A stretch of 64,000 nt of DNA from Psychrobacillus sp. BL-248-WT-3 (GCF_012843435.1 NZ_JABAFC010000004.1:62001-126000); one strand, 5' to 3'. Positions 16,985 through 25,746 are shown, numbered from the stretch's first letter. The notes: generated from the letters alone by a model not told the origin. Numbers and translations: made by a program.

Positions 16985-19333
16985 ATGTTGAAAAAAATTA
17001 GTACAGCAATGCTTGCTATGGTTTTAGCAGCGCCGATGAGTAGTGTTCACGCAGAAGAGATAGTCAAAAAGCCAATGGTAGAAGTAAAAGAGCAACAAGG
17101 AATAGAAGGTATTAAAGATGTTGTCGAAGAAAAACTAGAGGTCGATAACTCGGAGGAATGGCTGGACGATATAATAGAAGAAAAGCCAGTAGAAGAAGTA
17201 ATAGAGGAAGGCTACGAAAATTTAGGACCAATGATTTTTAAAGCTTCCGCTGTATCCTCTAAAATTGCAGCAAATAACGAGGGCGACTACTTTATTTACT
17301 ACATCATGCATGGCTCTCCAGCGGCACTTGTTGTCGTGGATTATAAGTCTAAAGAAATCTTACATACGTTTACGTTAGAAGATTCGAAAAGTGCATGGGG
17401 CTTGGATGTAGATGAAAATGGGAAGCTATGGGTTGGTGGATCAGTATCGAGCGTACTTTATAGCTATGATCCGAACGAGGAAGTATTTGAAAAGCATGGA
17501 GCGATTTTTTCCAATAAGAGTGATACATCTATTCAAGATTTAATCGTATCCGGCAATAAAGTGTATGCAGGTTCGGCTTATGGTGGTTCGTTAGTGGCAT
17601 TTGATACAGAAACAAAAGAAATAGAGGAATTTGGTCAAATTCGAAAACGAAAAGAATTCGTGAAAGCTATCGTTGCTGATGAAGATAAAGATGAAATTTA
17701 CGTTTCTATTGGTTCTCCAATGGATTTATTAGTAAAAAAGCCGAACACAAAAAATTTCACTTCATTTTTGCCAGCAAAATACATGTCTGAAAAATATGCA
17801 CAGGACTTAGTTTTAACGGATAATTATATTATTGCTAGATTACATCCTTCAAATATGGCTGTTATTTTTGACCGTAAAACACTTAAAATAGTGGATGAAT
17901 TTGAATTGAGCTCTAAAACCGTATCAGCAGTTTCTCCAAATGGAGAGGGCATCTACTATACAAAAGGGCAACAATTGATTAAATATGAGTTCGAGACAAA
18001 AATGCATACCGAACTTGGTGTTTATCTGCCTAAAGGAACGGAAGCTATTAATCTAGACTTTATCGTGAAGAATCCTAAGCTTCCGAACGAGGAAGGAACA
18101 GGGGATGAAAGTGAAAATACTGTTCCAGGCGCAGTTACTGCACCTAAAGTAGAATCTGGTGTAAAAAATACAGAGTTGATTATTCCTAAACCAACTACAC
18201 CAATCATCGAAACTCCTTTTGAAGAAGGGGGAGGTTCAACTGGGGAGGACACTTTGGAAGAAACTCCCGAGGAACAAGTTGAAGAACCAAAAGAATGGAT
18301 TTTATCAGGTATGGTTGATAACCTAGGTCAAGTTTTTGAGTACAACCCACAAACAGGTGAAATGCAATACCACAATTTCAATTTGCCGGAGCAGCCGGTT
18401 GAGCTTTACACTTTAGCATCTAGCTCAGATGGAAAACATATTTATGCAAATGGTTATATGTCCGGGGGCCTTGGCGTTTATAACGTTGCAACGGGGAATA
18501 AGGAATTATATCGTAACATAAGCCAAGTGGAGTCTATGTTCGAGATTAATAACAAGCTTTATATTGGTGCATATCCTCTCGCTAGACTATTAGTATATGA
18601 TCGTGCGATTCCATGGGGGACTGGAAATCCAGCAGAAGTGATTAGAATGAGCTCACATGGGCAAGAGCGCTCTACTGCAGTCGCTCCATATAATAAAGGG
18701 AAAGAAATCATCCTAGGTACTCTTCCAGACACTAGTGTTGGTGGAGGAGCATTAGTTTTTTATGATACTACCACTAAAAAAACAGAGATTTTCGAGAACT
18801 ACATTTATAACCAAAGTATTGTTTCATTAGTTAGCAGAGGAACGCAAGTGTTTGGCGGTACGTCTATCCATGCTAACCAACAAGTAAATCCTAGAGGAGC
18901 GAGACTGTTCTATTTTAATCGTTTTGATCCAGAGGATAAAAAATATATTCACCTACCATTTAGCTCAAGTATGATTACTAGTTTAATAGTAGATAAAGAG
19001 AATTATGTATGGGGAATGGCTGATGGAAAGCTCTTTAAATACAAGGATGAATGGACTGATATCGAGACAGTTGAGTTATTACCATTAATATCAGGTCGAT
19101 TCCGTAATGCACAAATATTAGAGGGTGTAGATGGCTACATTTATGGAAGTGTTGAAGGTAAGTTGTTCCGTGTAACAATAGATAGTTTAAAAGTTGAATG
19201 GTTAAAGGATAAAGGAGTTTATGGACTGGAACAGGACTTAAACGGTAACCTCTATTACTACGATGGAAGTAATCTATGGAGATACACGATTGAGAAAAAT
19301 CGTGGAAAACAAGCTGAATCAGCTGGGAAATGA
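16985..19333 (+). CDS. large exported beta-propeller-like protein with acidic linker
   Basis: The 782-residue product has a signal peptide (MLKKISTAMLAMVLAAP, cleavage near SVHAEE, residue 24). The start at 16985 is backed by AAAGGGG 7 nt upstream; an in-frame ATG at 16922 is not. After an acidic segment (about residues 27-70), repeated short blades such as DVDENGKLWVGGSV, VSGNKVYAGSAYGGSL and IFDRKTLKIVDEFEL point to a propeller of WD40/SMP-30 character. A Glu/Pro-rich linker (about residues 375-440) separates it from a second propeller-like half (IYANGYMSGGLGVYN, VFGGTSIHANQQ, YIYGSVEGKLFRV). No enzyme motif stands out. It is followed 15 nt later by the phosphodiester glycosidase gene, so they form one operon, divergent from secA2. 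Confidence 0.75.
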   Translation: MLKKISTAMLAMVLAAPMSSVHAEEIVKKPMVEVKEQQGIEGIKDVVEEKLEVDNSEEWLDDIIEEKPVEEVIEEGYENLGPMIFKASAVSSKIAANNEGDYFIYYIMHGSPAALVVVDYKSKEILHTFTLEDSKSAWGLDVDENGKLWVGGSVSSVLYSYDPNEEVFEKHGAIFSNKSDTSIQDLIVSGNKVYAGSAYGGSLVAFDTETKEIEEFGQIRKRKEFVKAIVADEDKDEIYVSIGSPMDLLVKKPNTKNFTSFLPAKYMSEKYAQDLVLTDNYIIARLHPSNMAVIFDRKTLKIVDEFELSSKTVSAVSPNGEGIYYTKGQQLIKYEFETKMHTELGVYLPKGTEAINLDFIVKNPKLPNEEGTGDESENTVPGAVTAPKVESGVKNTELIIPKPTTPIIETPFEEGGGSTGEDTLEETPEEQVEEPKEWILSGMVDNLGQVFEYNPQTGEMQYHNFNLPEQPVELYTLASSSDGKHIYANGYMSGGLGVYNVATGNKELYRNISQVESMFEINNKLYIGAYPLARLLVYDRAIPWGTGNPAEVIRMSSHGQERSTAVAPYNKGKEIILGTLPDTSVGGGALVFYDTTTKKTEIFENYIYNQSIVSLVSRGTQVFGGTSIHANQQVNPRGARLFYFNRFDPEDKKYIHLPFSSSMITSLIVDKENYVWGMADGKLFKYKDEWTDIETVELLPLISGRFRNAQILEGVDGYIYGSVEGKLFRVTIDSLKVEWLKDKGVYGLEQDLNGNLYYYDGSNLWRYTIEKNRGKQAESAGK

Positions 19334-19348
19334 AGGAGATTTAATTAA

Positions 19349-21859
19349 ATGAAACGAAAATTGCTATACCTTTTTGTCGTTTTTGCAGTGGTCACGAGTT
19401 CACTATTCCAACCAAGTCAAGTAGAAGCGCAAGCAACGAAAGTGTATTGGGACGGTATTTTAATGGTTCCAGGTCAAGTGGGAAAAATTAAAGTAGTAAA
19501 ACCGATCAACCTATGGAAACGAACATCAGATGGTTTAGTATTTGAGAGAATTCTAAAACCAGGAGAGCAATACCGTGTCTATCGCTATGACAATCTTTAT
19601 GGTGGACAATATGGGCTTGGTGGCGGAATGTATATTACTAAAATGGCGGGGTATGTAGATTATAAAACACCGTCTAAAGCTAAGCTTCGAGAATTGGAGA
19701 ATGCTCAGGGTGGGTCAACAGTTACCCCCCCTGTAGGGACTCCTGCTTCTAACTTATTTCCAAAAGAAGCTATCCCTACTCTATCCATTGGTAAAGTAGC
19801 TGCTCAGGCTATTACTCAAATTGCTCCCGGAGTAAGAAAAAAACTGATAGACATTGATGGGGCACTAGGGGCTCAAAAGCTTTTTGTCATTGACTACGAT
19901 GGAAAAACTTCCAATATACAAATGAAGGCAGAGCTTGCGAAGGATCAAGTAGTTGGGTTTGAAACAACTTCCTCACAAGCAAATAGTGTTCCGCAAAATG
20001 ATTCTTATCATGTTGTAGCAGGCGTTAACGGCGATTATTTTGATAAAACAGGTCAGCCAGTAGATTTAATGATGATTGATGGATCTATTGTAGCTACACC
20101 GCAAACTGCGTTAAGCGACTTAGCTGTACTTGGGATTACTTCTAATAAGAAAGCTATCATTGGTGCTCCTCAAGTTTCTATGAACCTTTCTGTAAATGGG
20201 ACATCCTATCCTATTAATTCGGTTAATAGAAAGAGATTAGCAGATCATCTCGTTGTCTATACTAGAGACTTTGCTCCAACAACAAGCACTAACGAGCTTG
20301 GCACAGAAGTTCGTGTGAAAATCGACTCAGGTAAGCTAAACGGTGGTGAAACACTTGCTGGTACGGTTACCGAAGTGATATCTGGTGTTGGAAATGCTGC
20401 TTTAAATACGAATGAAATTATTTTGTCAGGTCATCATTTTGCTAGCGATTTCCTAAAGGGAATTAATGTAGGTGACCAAATTGAAATATCTACTAAATTT
20501 ACTCCAGCCGAATGGAATGATGTTCGAGAGGCTGTAAGTGGTAGATATCATTTAGTAAAAAACGGCGTACTACAAACGATTAAAGTAGCAGGTGTTGCAC
20601 CAAGAACAGCTGTTGGAGTTCGAAAAGATGGTAGTCTATTCACTGCTGTAATTGATGGAAGAACTACTCAAAGTAAGGGGCTTTCCTTACAAAATACTGC
20701 AAAGCTGATGAAAGATCTTGGAGCTAACTATGCGATGACCTTTGATGGTGGTGGTTCCTCTACGGTAGTAGTAAGAGAGCTTGGTAACACAAAAGTGACG
20801 GTAGCCAATACTCCTTCCGATGGATACGAGCGCTCGGTAGCCAACTCACTACTCTTTGTTAGTACGTATAAAACAGGTCCTGCGGTAACTATTTCTCCAG
20901 CATCTAACGTACTTGAAGTATTTCAAGGGGCGACCTATACTAATCTATCAGTTCCTGTAAAAGGGCTTGACCAGTATATGAACCCAGTTGCAATTTCAGG
21001 AAATGGAAAAGTTACTTCTACTATATTGTCTTCTGTAAACGGTAAGCAGGTTGTCAATGCAAAACCAGGGACTTATGCAGGAATGGTTACTTATGAAGGT
21101 AAGACTACAAATATACAGTTGAGAGTCACAAACACGATAGACAGTATTAAAGCATCCGAAAATTATTTGCAATTAGCGAAAGGGCAAGCCGTTCAGCTTT
21201 CCGTAAGTGGGATTAAAAATGGACAAGCAGTTTTAACGGATGCTAGTGCATTTACATTTAGTAGTACTGTAGGGACTGTTCAAGCGAATGGTAAGTACAC
21301 AGCACCAAACAAAGATGGAATTGGAACGATTAATGTAAAATACGGAAATAAGTCTTTAACTATTCCTGTCATTGTAGGTGAGGTCGCACCAACTATTTTA
21401 GAGTCATTTAACAAAGGTATCTTTAACTATGAAGCTACTAGTGACAAAGCTAAAAGTGTTTCCGTGACGTCCGTTGCTAATGATAGAGATGGGTCAAAGG
21501 CTATCAAGTTAACCTATGATTTTAAAGACACGACTGGTACTTCAGGAGCTTATATTAATGCTAAAACGAACCTTACAATTAGCACACCGTTAAAGAAAAT
21601 AGGAATGTGGGTTAAAGGTGACAGTAAAGGTAACTGGTTAAGATCTCAAGTAGTTGATGCTACTGGTAAAACGGTTCAATTGGACTTTGATAAAAATGTA
21701 ACTTGGACCGATTGGAGATTTGTTACAGCGAATGTTCCTGCTGGACTTTCTTATCCATTGAAAATGGATCTTCCTGTCCGTTATATGCAAACAGAAAATG
21801 CTAAAAAAGCAAATGGTGAAATCATCATTGATGACATTCAAGCTATATATAAAGACTAA
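19349..21859 (+). CDS. exported phosphodiester glycosidase (NAGPA domain) with N-terminal wall-type module
   Basis: The 836-residue protein has a signal peptide (cleavage after QVEAQA, residue 29). Residues about 31-116 form a module (WDG, GQ-G, PG-YRVY, LGGG, TPSKAKL) shared with the CAP protein at 44.8-46.0 kb. The NAGPA domain follows (about 150-510): VAGVNGDYFDKTGQP, GVAPRTAVGVRKDG, VIDGRTTQSKG, MTFDGGGSSTVVV and SVANSLLFVST are its core. This family hydrolyses GlcNAc-1-phosphodiesters such as those on mammalian lysosomal enzymes. The C-terminal 330 residues are Ig-like and carbohydrate-binding-like. Position next to tagO and a wall polysaccharide locus suggests an extracellular role in trimming or releasing wall polymers; this is inference. 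Confidence 0.85.
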   Translation: MKRKLLYLFVVFAVVTSSLFQPSQVEAQATKVYWDGILMVPGQVGKIKVVKPINLWKRTSDGLVFERILKPGEQYRVYRYDNLYGGQYGLGGGMYITKMAGYVDYKTPSKAKLRELENAQGGSTVTPPVGTPASNLFPKEAIPTLSIGKVAAQAITQIAPGVRKKLIDIDGALGAQKLFVIDYDGKTSNIQMKAELAKDQVVGFETTSSQANSVPQNDSYHVVAGVNGDYFDKTGQPVDLMMIDGSIVATPQTALSDLAVLGITSNKKAIIGAPQVSMNLSVNGTSYPINSVNRKRLADHLVVYTRDFAPTTSTNELGTEVRVKIDSGKLNGGETLAGTVTEVISGVGNAALNTNEIILSGHHFASDFLKGINVGDQIEISTKFTPAEWNDVREAVSGRYHLVKNGVLQTIKVAGVAPRTAVGVRKDGSLFTAVIDGRTTQSKGLSLQNTAKLMKDLGANYAMTFDGGGSSTVVVRELGNTKVTVANTPSDGYERSVANSLLFVSTYKTGPAVTISPASNVLEVFQGATYTNLSVPVKGLDQYMNPVAISGNGKVTSTILSSVNGKQVVNAKPGTYAGMVTYEGKTTNIQLRVTNTIDSIKASENYLQLAKGQAVQLSVSGIKNGQAVLTDASAFTFSSTVGTVQANGKYTAPNKDGIGTINVKYGNKSLTIPVIVGEVAPTILESFNKGIFNYEATSDKAKSVSVTSVANDRDGSKAIKLTYDFKDTTGTSGAYINAKTNLTISTPLKKIGMWVKGDSKGNWLRSQVVDATGKTVQLDFDKNVTWTDWRFVTANVPAGLSYPLKMDLPVRYMQTENAKKANGEIIIDDIQAIYKD

Positions 21860-21948
21860 AATGAGTATATAGTAGTAGGTGTTGCGAAGCATTTTAATGT
21901 GTGATAACGTATTAAGTATGGATTTTGGTAAACTTTGGAGGGAAGTAC

Positions 21949-22344
21949 ATGGCTGCAGAGGAAAAAGGGAAAGAGAACAATATTGTAGGAAATGCTCAGA
22001 AAATAGTAGGATTCTATAAAAGACAGGCTTGGGCAGCAAAGGTTTTTGAAAAAATTGAACAGGACTCCATAGTTCAAGACGGCAAAGATATTGTACTAGC
22101 ATCCTCTATTATTCAATCAAATAATAATTTATATTTTCCAGCTTTTATGCGAATTAACATGAAGGAAAATGGTAAGGTAGTAGGGGCTTATATGATTCAA
22201 GAGGAAGAAGATAGCTTTAGTCTATTACCTTTAGAGATCTTATTAGAGGAACCAGAGATGCAAGAAATTCTTCCCTTTAAGTACCGTACTTTAGAAAAGA
22301 TTGAGGGAGACAGTTTACAAGTAAACTGGCCTGAGTTCTCCTAA
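21949..22344 (+). CDS. 131-residue cytosolic protein, unknown function
   Basis: The frame starts at ATG 21949, 6 nt behind GGAGGG; an in-frame TTG at 21925 is less likely. The product is charged, has no signal peptide or membrane segment, and reads as alpha/beta: a helical N-terminus (AAEEKGKENNIVGNAQKIV), a central strand region with YFPAFMRINMKENGK, and MIQEEEDSFSLLPLEI followed by an acidic tail. I do not recognise a family. It stands between the phosphodiester glycosidase and tagO and ends at a terminator, so it is probably the last gene of the secreted-protein operon or has its own transcript. Confidence 0.65.
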   Translation: MAAEEKGKENNIVGNAQKIVGFYKRQAWAAKVFEKIEQDSIVQDGKDIVLASSIIQSNNNLYFPAFMRINMKENGKVVGAYMIQEEEDSFSLLPLEILLEEPEMQEILPFKYRTLEKIEGDSLQVNWPEFS

Positions 22345-22381
22345 TATAGTACTAGAAAAAATAAAGCTTTTTACAAGAATA

Positions 22382-22440
22382 GAAAGGACTGATTTTTGCT
22401 CATACTAAAGCGAAAAGTCAGTCTTTTCTTTCTTTATATT
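22382..22440 (+). terminator. terminator before tagO
   Basis: An imperfect hairpin GAAAGGACTGA...TCAGTCTTTTC with inner TTTTGCT/AGCGAAAA pairing is followed by a T-rich tail (TTTCTTTCTTT). Confidence 0.75.
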
Positions 22441-22444
22441 AAAT

Positions 22445-22474
22445 TTGGTTACAAAGCTAGTTTTATAGTATAAT
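22445..22474 (+). promoter_or_regulatory. sigma-A promoter of the polysaccharide locus
   Basis: TTGGTT at 22445-22450 and a consensus TATAAT at 22469-22474 are 18 bp apart. The leader to tagO is about 85 nt and contains a hairpin at 22497-22531. Confidence 0.6.
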
Positions 22475-22496
22475 CATTAATTGAAGAAACTTTCAT

Positions 22497-22531
22497 GTCG
22501 TTAGTTCGTCTATTTTGTAGAACCTAGCGGC
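22497..22531 (+). promoter_or_regulatory. hairpin in the tagO leader
   Basis: GTCGTTAG-TTC pairs with GAA-C-CTAGCGGC around a loop of about 12 nt. There is no T-run after it, so it is not a plain terminator. It may stabilise the mRNA or be a regulatory structure; no known riboswitch class is recognised. Confidence 0.4.
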
Positions 22532-22564
22532 TAAAAAGAAAATAAAAAAACAAGGATGATATTT

Positions 22565-23629
22565 TTGGATATAAAATTACTTCTTGCTTTTATCATATCT
22601 ATGGCCACGGCAATCGCAGTTACCCCTTTAGTAATTAAGTTTGCACATATAATTGGGGCTGTGGATAAACCTTCTGAAAGAAAAGTTCATCAAAAAGTGA
22701 TGCCTCGCTTAGGCGGACTTGCAATTTTTATAGCAGTAACAGTTGGTTATTTCGTTGCGGGATTGTATGAAGCAAAGATTACTGGAATTATTGTAGGTGC
22801 TCTGATTATTATCGTGCTTGGTATTATAGACGATAAATATGAGATCTCTGCAAAAATTAAGTTATTAGGTCAAATATTAGCAGCTTGCGCTGTTATGGGT
22901 AGTGGGTTAACAATTGAAGTTTTAAATATTCCTTTTTTAGGTGTATTTGAACTTGGTATTTTCTCTTATATAGTAACACTGTTTTGGATTCTAGCTATTA
23001 CGAACGCTATCAACTTAATTGACGGATTAGATGGCTTATCAGCTGGAATATCATCAATCGTATTTGCAAGTATTGCATTTTTAGCATTTTCTGCTGATAA
23101 AATGTTAATACTTACATTGTCTCTTATCTTACTAGGGAGTACGCTTGGGTTTTTATTTCATAATTTCCACCCAGCAAAAATCTTTATGGGTGATACAGGT
23201 TCCATGTTCCTTGGATACGCTATTGCTGTCCTTTCGTTATTAGGACTTTTCAAAAGCGTTACATTATTTAGTTTTGTTGTTCCTATTTTAATCTTAGGAG
23301 TACCAATTTTTGATACTTCCTTCGCTATAATTCGACGGTTAGTTAATCGTAAGCCGATATCGGTGGCAGATAAGTCTCATTTGCATCATAGATTGCTTGC
23401 ACTTGGCTTGTCTCATCGTGATACCGTATTAGTAATATATGGTTTCGGTTTGATATTTAGTATATCAGCGATTACATTTGAGACACTAACTTTACGTTGG
23501 GCAATTTTTATTATTTTATTTATATTAATTGCATTTGAAATTGTTGCTGAGAAAATTGGGTTAGTGAATGATGAATATCGACCAATTATTTCTGTTTTTC
23601 AAAAAGTTGTTGGGTATAAGCGTAATTAG
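22565..23629 (+). CDS. tagO: undecaprenyl-phosphate GlcNAc-1-phosphate transferase (TagO/WecA)
   Basis: This integral membrane enzyme (about 354 residues, some 10-11 membrane segments) links GlcNAc-1-phosphate to undecaprenyl phosphate, the first step of wall teichoic acid and other surface glycans. The MraY/WecA signatures are present: DDKYEISAKIKLLGQ near residue 95, NAINLIDGLDGLSAG near 142, KIFMGDTGSMFLGY near 207 and KSHLHHRLLALGLSHRD near 268. I favour the TTG at 22565, with AAGGATGAT about 8 nt upstream; the ATG at 22556 overlaps that site. It heads the polysaccharide locus. In B. subtilis tagO lies next to yvyE-degSU, so here the locus has expanded between them. Confidence 0.93.
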   Translation: MDIKLLLAFIISMATAIAVTPLVIKFAHIIGAVDKPSERKVHQKVMPRLGGLAIFIAVTVGYFVAGLYEAKITGIIVGALIIIVLGIIDDKYEISAKIKLLGQILAACAVMGSGLTIEVLNIPFLGVFELGIFSYIVTLFWILAITNAINLIDGLDGLSAGISSIVFASIAFLAFSADKMLILTLSLILLGSTLGFLFHNFHPAKIFMGDTGSMFLGYAIAVLSLLGLFKSVTLFSFVVPILILGVPIFDTSFAIIRRLVNRKPISVADKSHLHHRLLALGLSHRDTVLVIYGFGLIFSISAITFETLTLRWAIFIILFILIAFEIVAEKIGLVNDEYRPIISVFQKVVGYKRN

Positions 23630-23725
23630 CCCTCTAGTAGGTAGATAAAAACTATCTAGACCACTTTAAAAGGTGGGTTGCGCTTTTCATATATTAAATA
23701 ATTCATATAGGGTTGGTGTAAACAA

Positions 23726-24841
23726 ATGAAAGTACCAATGTTAGATTTATCGGAACAATATGCATCGCTAAAAACAGAAGTTTTAGAAGCGTTAGACGGA
23801 GTTATGAGTAGCTCTGTTTTCATTCTAGGAAGCAATGTTAAAAAACTAGAAGCGGATATTGCCGAATATAGCCATGTGGCACATGGGATTGGTTGTGGGA
23901 ATGGTAGTGATGCAATTCATATTGCATTACAAGCAGCAGGTATAGGTGCTGGAGATGAAGTAATTACAACTCCATTTACATTCTTTGCTACTGGTGGAGC
24001 AATCGTCAGAGCCGGTGCAACACCTGTTTATTGTGATATCGACCCTGTTTCTTTCAATATAGATCCAGCTGAGATAGAAAAGCATATTACGGACAAAACG
24101 AAGGCAATTATTCCAGTTCACTTATATGGTCAAATGGCTGATATGGTGAGCATTCGTAAAATTGCAGACAAGCATAACCTAATTGTGATTGAGGATGCTG
24201 CACAAGCAATTGGAGCTAAACAAGGTGACTTTACTGTTGGTGAATTAGGAGATGCAGCAACTTATAGCTTCTTCCCGACTAAAAATCTTGGAGCTTACGG
24301 TGATGGCGGTATGGTTGTTACCAATAATGATGATATCGCAGAGAAATCTCGTGTTATTCGTGTACACGGTAGTAAACCGAAATATTATCATGCTGTGCTT
24401 GGTTATAATAGCCGTCTGGACGAGCTTCAAGCAGCAGTATTAAATGTTAAGTTCCCTCATTTAGACACTTGGAGTGAGCAACGTAGAGCTCATGCAGATT
24501 TTTACACTCAATTGTTGAATGAAAAGGTTGGAGAATACATTAAGACACCTGTAAAAGTAGAAGGTTTCCATCATGTATTCCACCAATATACTATTTTGAC
24601 AGAGCGTCGAGGTGAGCTTCAAGCTTATTTAAAAGAAAATGGAGTAGATACAATGATTTATTATCCACTACCATTACATATCCAACCGGTATTTGAAAGC
24701 TTAGGGTATAAACTAGGAGATTTCCCGAATGCAGAAAAAGCTGCAAACGAGGCACTTTCTTTACCAATGTTCCCTGAGTTAAAAGAAGAGCAACAGCAAT
24801 TTGTTGTTGAAAAGATTGCTGCTTTCTTTTCTGGAAAATAA
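23726..24841 (+). CDS. wbpE: DegT/DnrJ/EryC1 sugar aminotransferase, WbpE-like
   Basis: The 371-residue PLP enzyme transfers an amino group to a keto-sugar nucleotide. It shows the family pattern: NGSDAIHIALQAAGIGAGDEV near residue 58, EDAAQAIGA near 160, the PLP lysine in SFFPTKNLGAYGDGG near 187, and YNSRLDELQAAVL near 230. Given neighbours like WbpA, WbpD and WbpI, it probably aminates UDP-3-keto-GlcNAcA to UDP-3-amino-GlcNAcA, the role of WbpE in Pseudomonas. The gene symbol is used by analogy. The upstream gap (23630-23725) can fold into small hairpins but has no clear promoter. Confidence 0.85.
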   Translation: MKVPMLDLSEQYASLKTEVLEALDGVMSSSVFILGSNVKKLEADIAEYSHVAHGIGCGNGSDAIHIALQAAGIGAGDEVITTPFTFFATGGAIVRAGATPVYCDIDPVSFNIDPAEIEKHITDKTKAIIPVHLYGQMADMVSIRKIADKHNLIVIEDAAQAIGAKQGDFTVGELGDAATYSFFPTKNLGAYGDGGMVVTNNDDIAEKSRVIRVHGSKPKYYHAVLGYNSRLDELQAAVLNVKFPHLDTWSEQRRAHADFYTQLLNEKVGEYIKTPVKVEGFHHVFHQYTILTERRGELQAYLKENGVDTMIYYPLPLHIQPVFESLGYKLGDFPNAEKAANEALSLPMFPELKEEQQQFVVEKIAAFFSGK

Positions 24842-24851
24842 TGATTAAAAA

Positions 24852-24883
24852 GTAAAGGGAGACGTTTTGTTACGTTTCCCTTT
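24852..24883 (+). promoter_or_regulatory. intra-operon hairpin between wbpE and wzz-like gene
   Basis: AAAGGGAGACGT pairs with ACGTTTCCCTTT around a 6-nt loop. The following bases are AACTACC with no T-run, so it is more likely an mRNA-stability or processing element than a terminator. Confidence 0.45.
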
Positions 24884-24918
24884 AACTACCTTATGAATGG
24901 GTTTAAAGGAGAAGAGAT

Positions 24919-25659
24919 ATGTCAGAAAATAAATCGTATCGATTATATGACTCTCTAGAATTTTTCTGGAGGAAAAAGATTTGGTTCATCATCATCCCAG
25001 TTGTTGCAGCTTTAATAGGTTATGGTGCATCCTTTTTAGTGCCATCAGATGGGAAGTATGTAGCAAAAAGCACAGTCTTTACTGGATCTGTAAAGTTAGA
25101 GGCTCTAACTAATCCCGATCATATCATGACTCAGTATGGCAAACATTTTACAGGGAAAACAGAAGTCTTTGTCCCAACTAGAAGTTACATAAAAACAGAG
25201 ACCTATGGAGATACTGAAGAACAAGTAAAGAATGAATTAAATCAGTTTAATGAGCAATTATTAGCTGGATTAATGAAGCAACATGACAAAGTAATTGGTG
25301 GCACTGAAACATATGCGAGCATTCAAGCAGAGCGTATTGAAACATTAAAAACCACAATAGAAGATTATAAAAAATTATTAATTGAATCTGATAATGTAAC
25401 GGTAATTAACAACTTTACTACCTTATTATCTGCAGCTGAAATGGATTTAACAAATGCTTTGGCTACGGAACAAAGAGTAAGAAATGACGTCATTTCTTAT
25501 GAAAAACCAAGCGTTGCTGGAGAAACCAGAGTAGCTCAAACAAAAACATATGGAACAGAAGGAGCTATTGCAGGGTTCATCTTAGGAATCTTATTAGCAA
25601 TCCTTTCGCTATCTATGTGGAAGTATATTTTGGATGCTAGAAAGTATAGAAAAGCGTAA
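24919..25659 (+). CDS. Wzz-like polysaccharide chain-length / co-polymerase membrane protein
   Basis: The 246-residue protein has the PCP arrangement: a cytosolic N-terminus, a membrane helix (about residues 17-36, IWFIIIPVVAALIGYGASF), a charged extracytosolic helical stretch, and a second membrane helix near residues 212-232 (GAIAGFILGILLAIL). This matches Wzz or YveK/CapA-type proteins that set polymer length with Wzy. It has no attached tyrosine kinase domain and no separate BY-kinase or phosphatase gene follows, which is unusual for Firmicutes. The stop codon lies inside a dispersed repeat that begins at the gene's 3' end. Confidence 0.75.
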   Translation: MSENKSYRLYDSLEFFWRKKIWFIIIPVVAALIGYGASFLVPSDGKYVAKSTVFTGSVKLEALTNPDHIMTQYGKHFTGKTEVFVPTRSYIKTETYGDTEEQVKNELNQFNEQLLAGLMKQHDKVIGGTETYASIQAERIETLKTTIEDYKKLLIESDNVTVINNFTTLLSAAEMDLTNALATEQRVRNDVISYEKPSVAGETRVAQTKTYGTEGAIAGFILGILLAILSLSMWKYILDARKYRKA

Positions 25660-25746
25660 GCACCTATGTCTGCCCCGACAGGCAAATGGAGAAGAGTGAG
25701 GAGGCAGCTCCTCAGATACCGCTTGTCCCATTTGCACTCGGGTGAA
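25652..25746. repeat. dispersed intergenic palindromic repeat
   Basis: This segment has nested inverted repeats: CCCGA/TCGGG and GCAAATGG/CCATTTGC outside, GAGGAG/CTCCTC inside. From memory it resembles a widespread Bacillales element with GCCCCGACAAGCAAATG on one side and CATTTGACTCG on the other. Its left end overlaps the last codons and the stop of the wzz-like gene. Confidence 0.55.
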
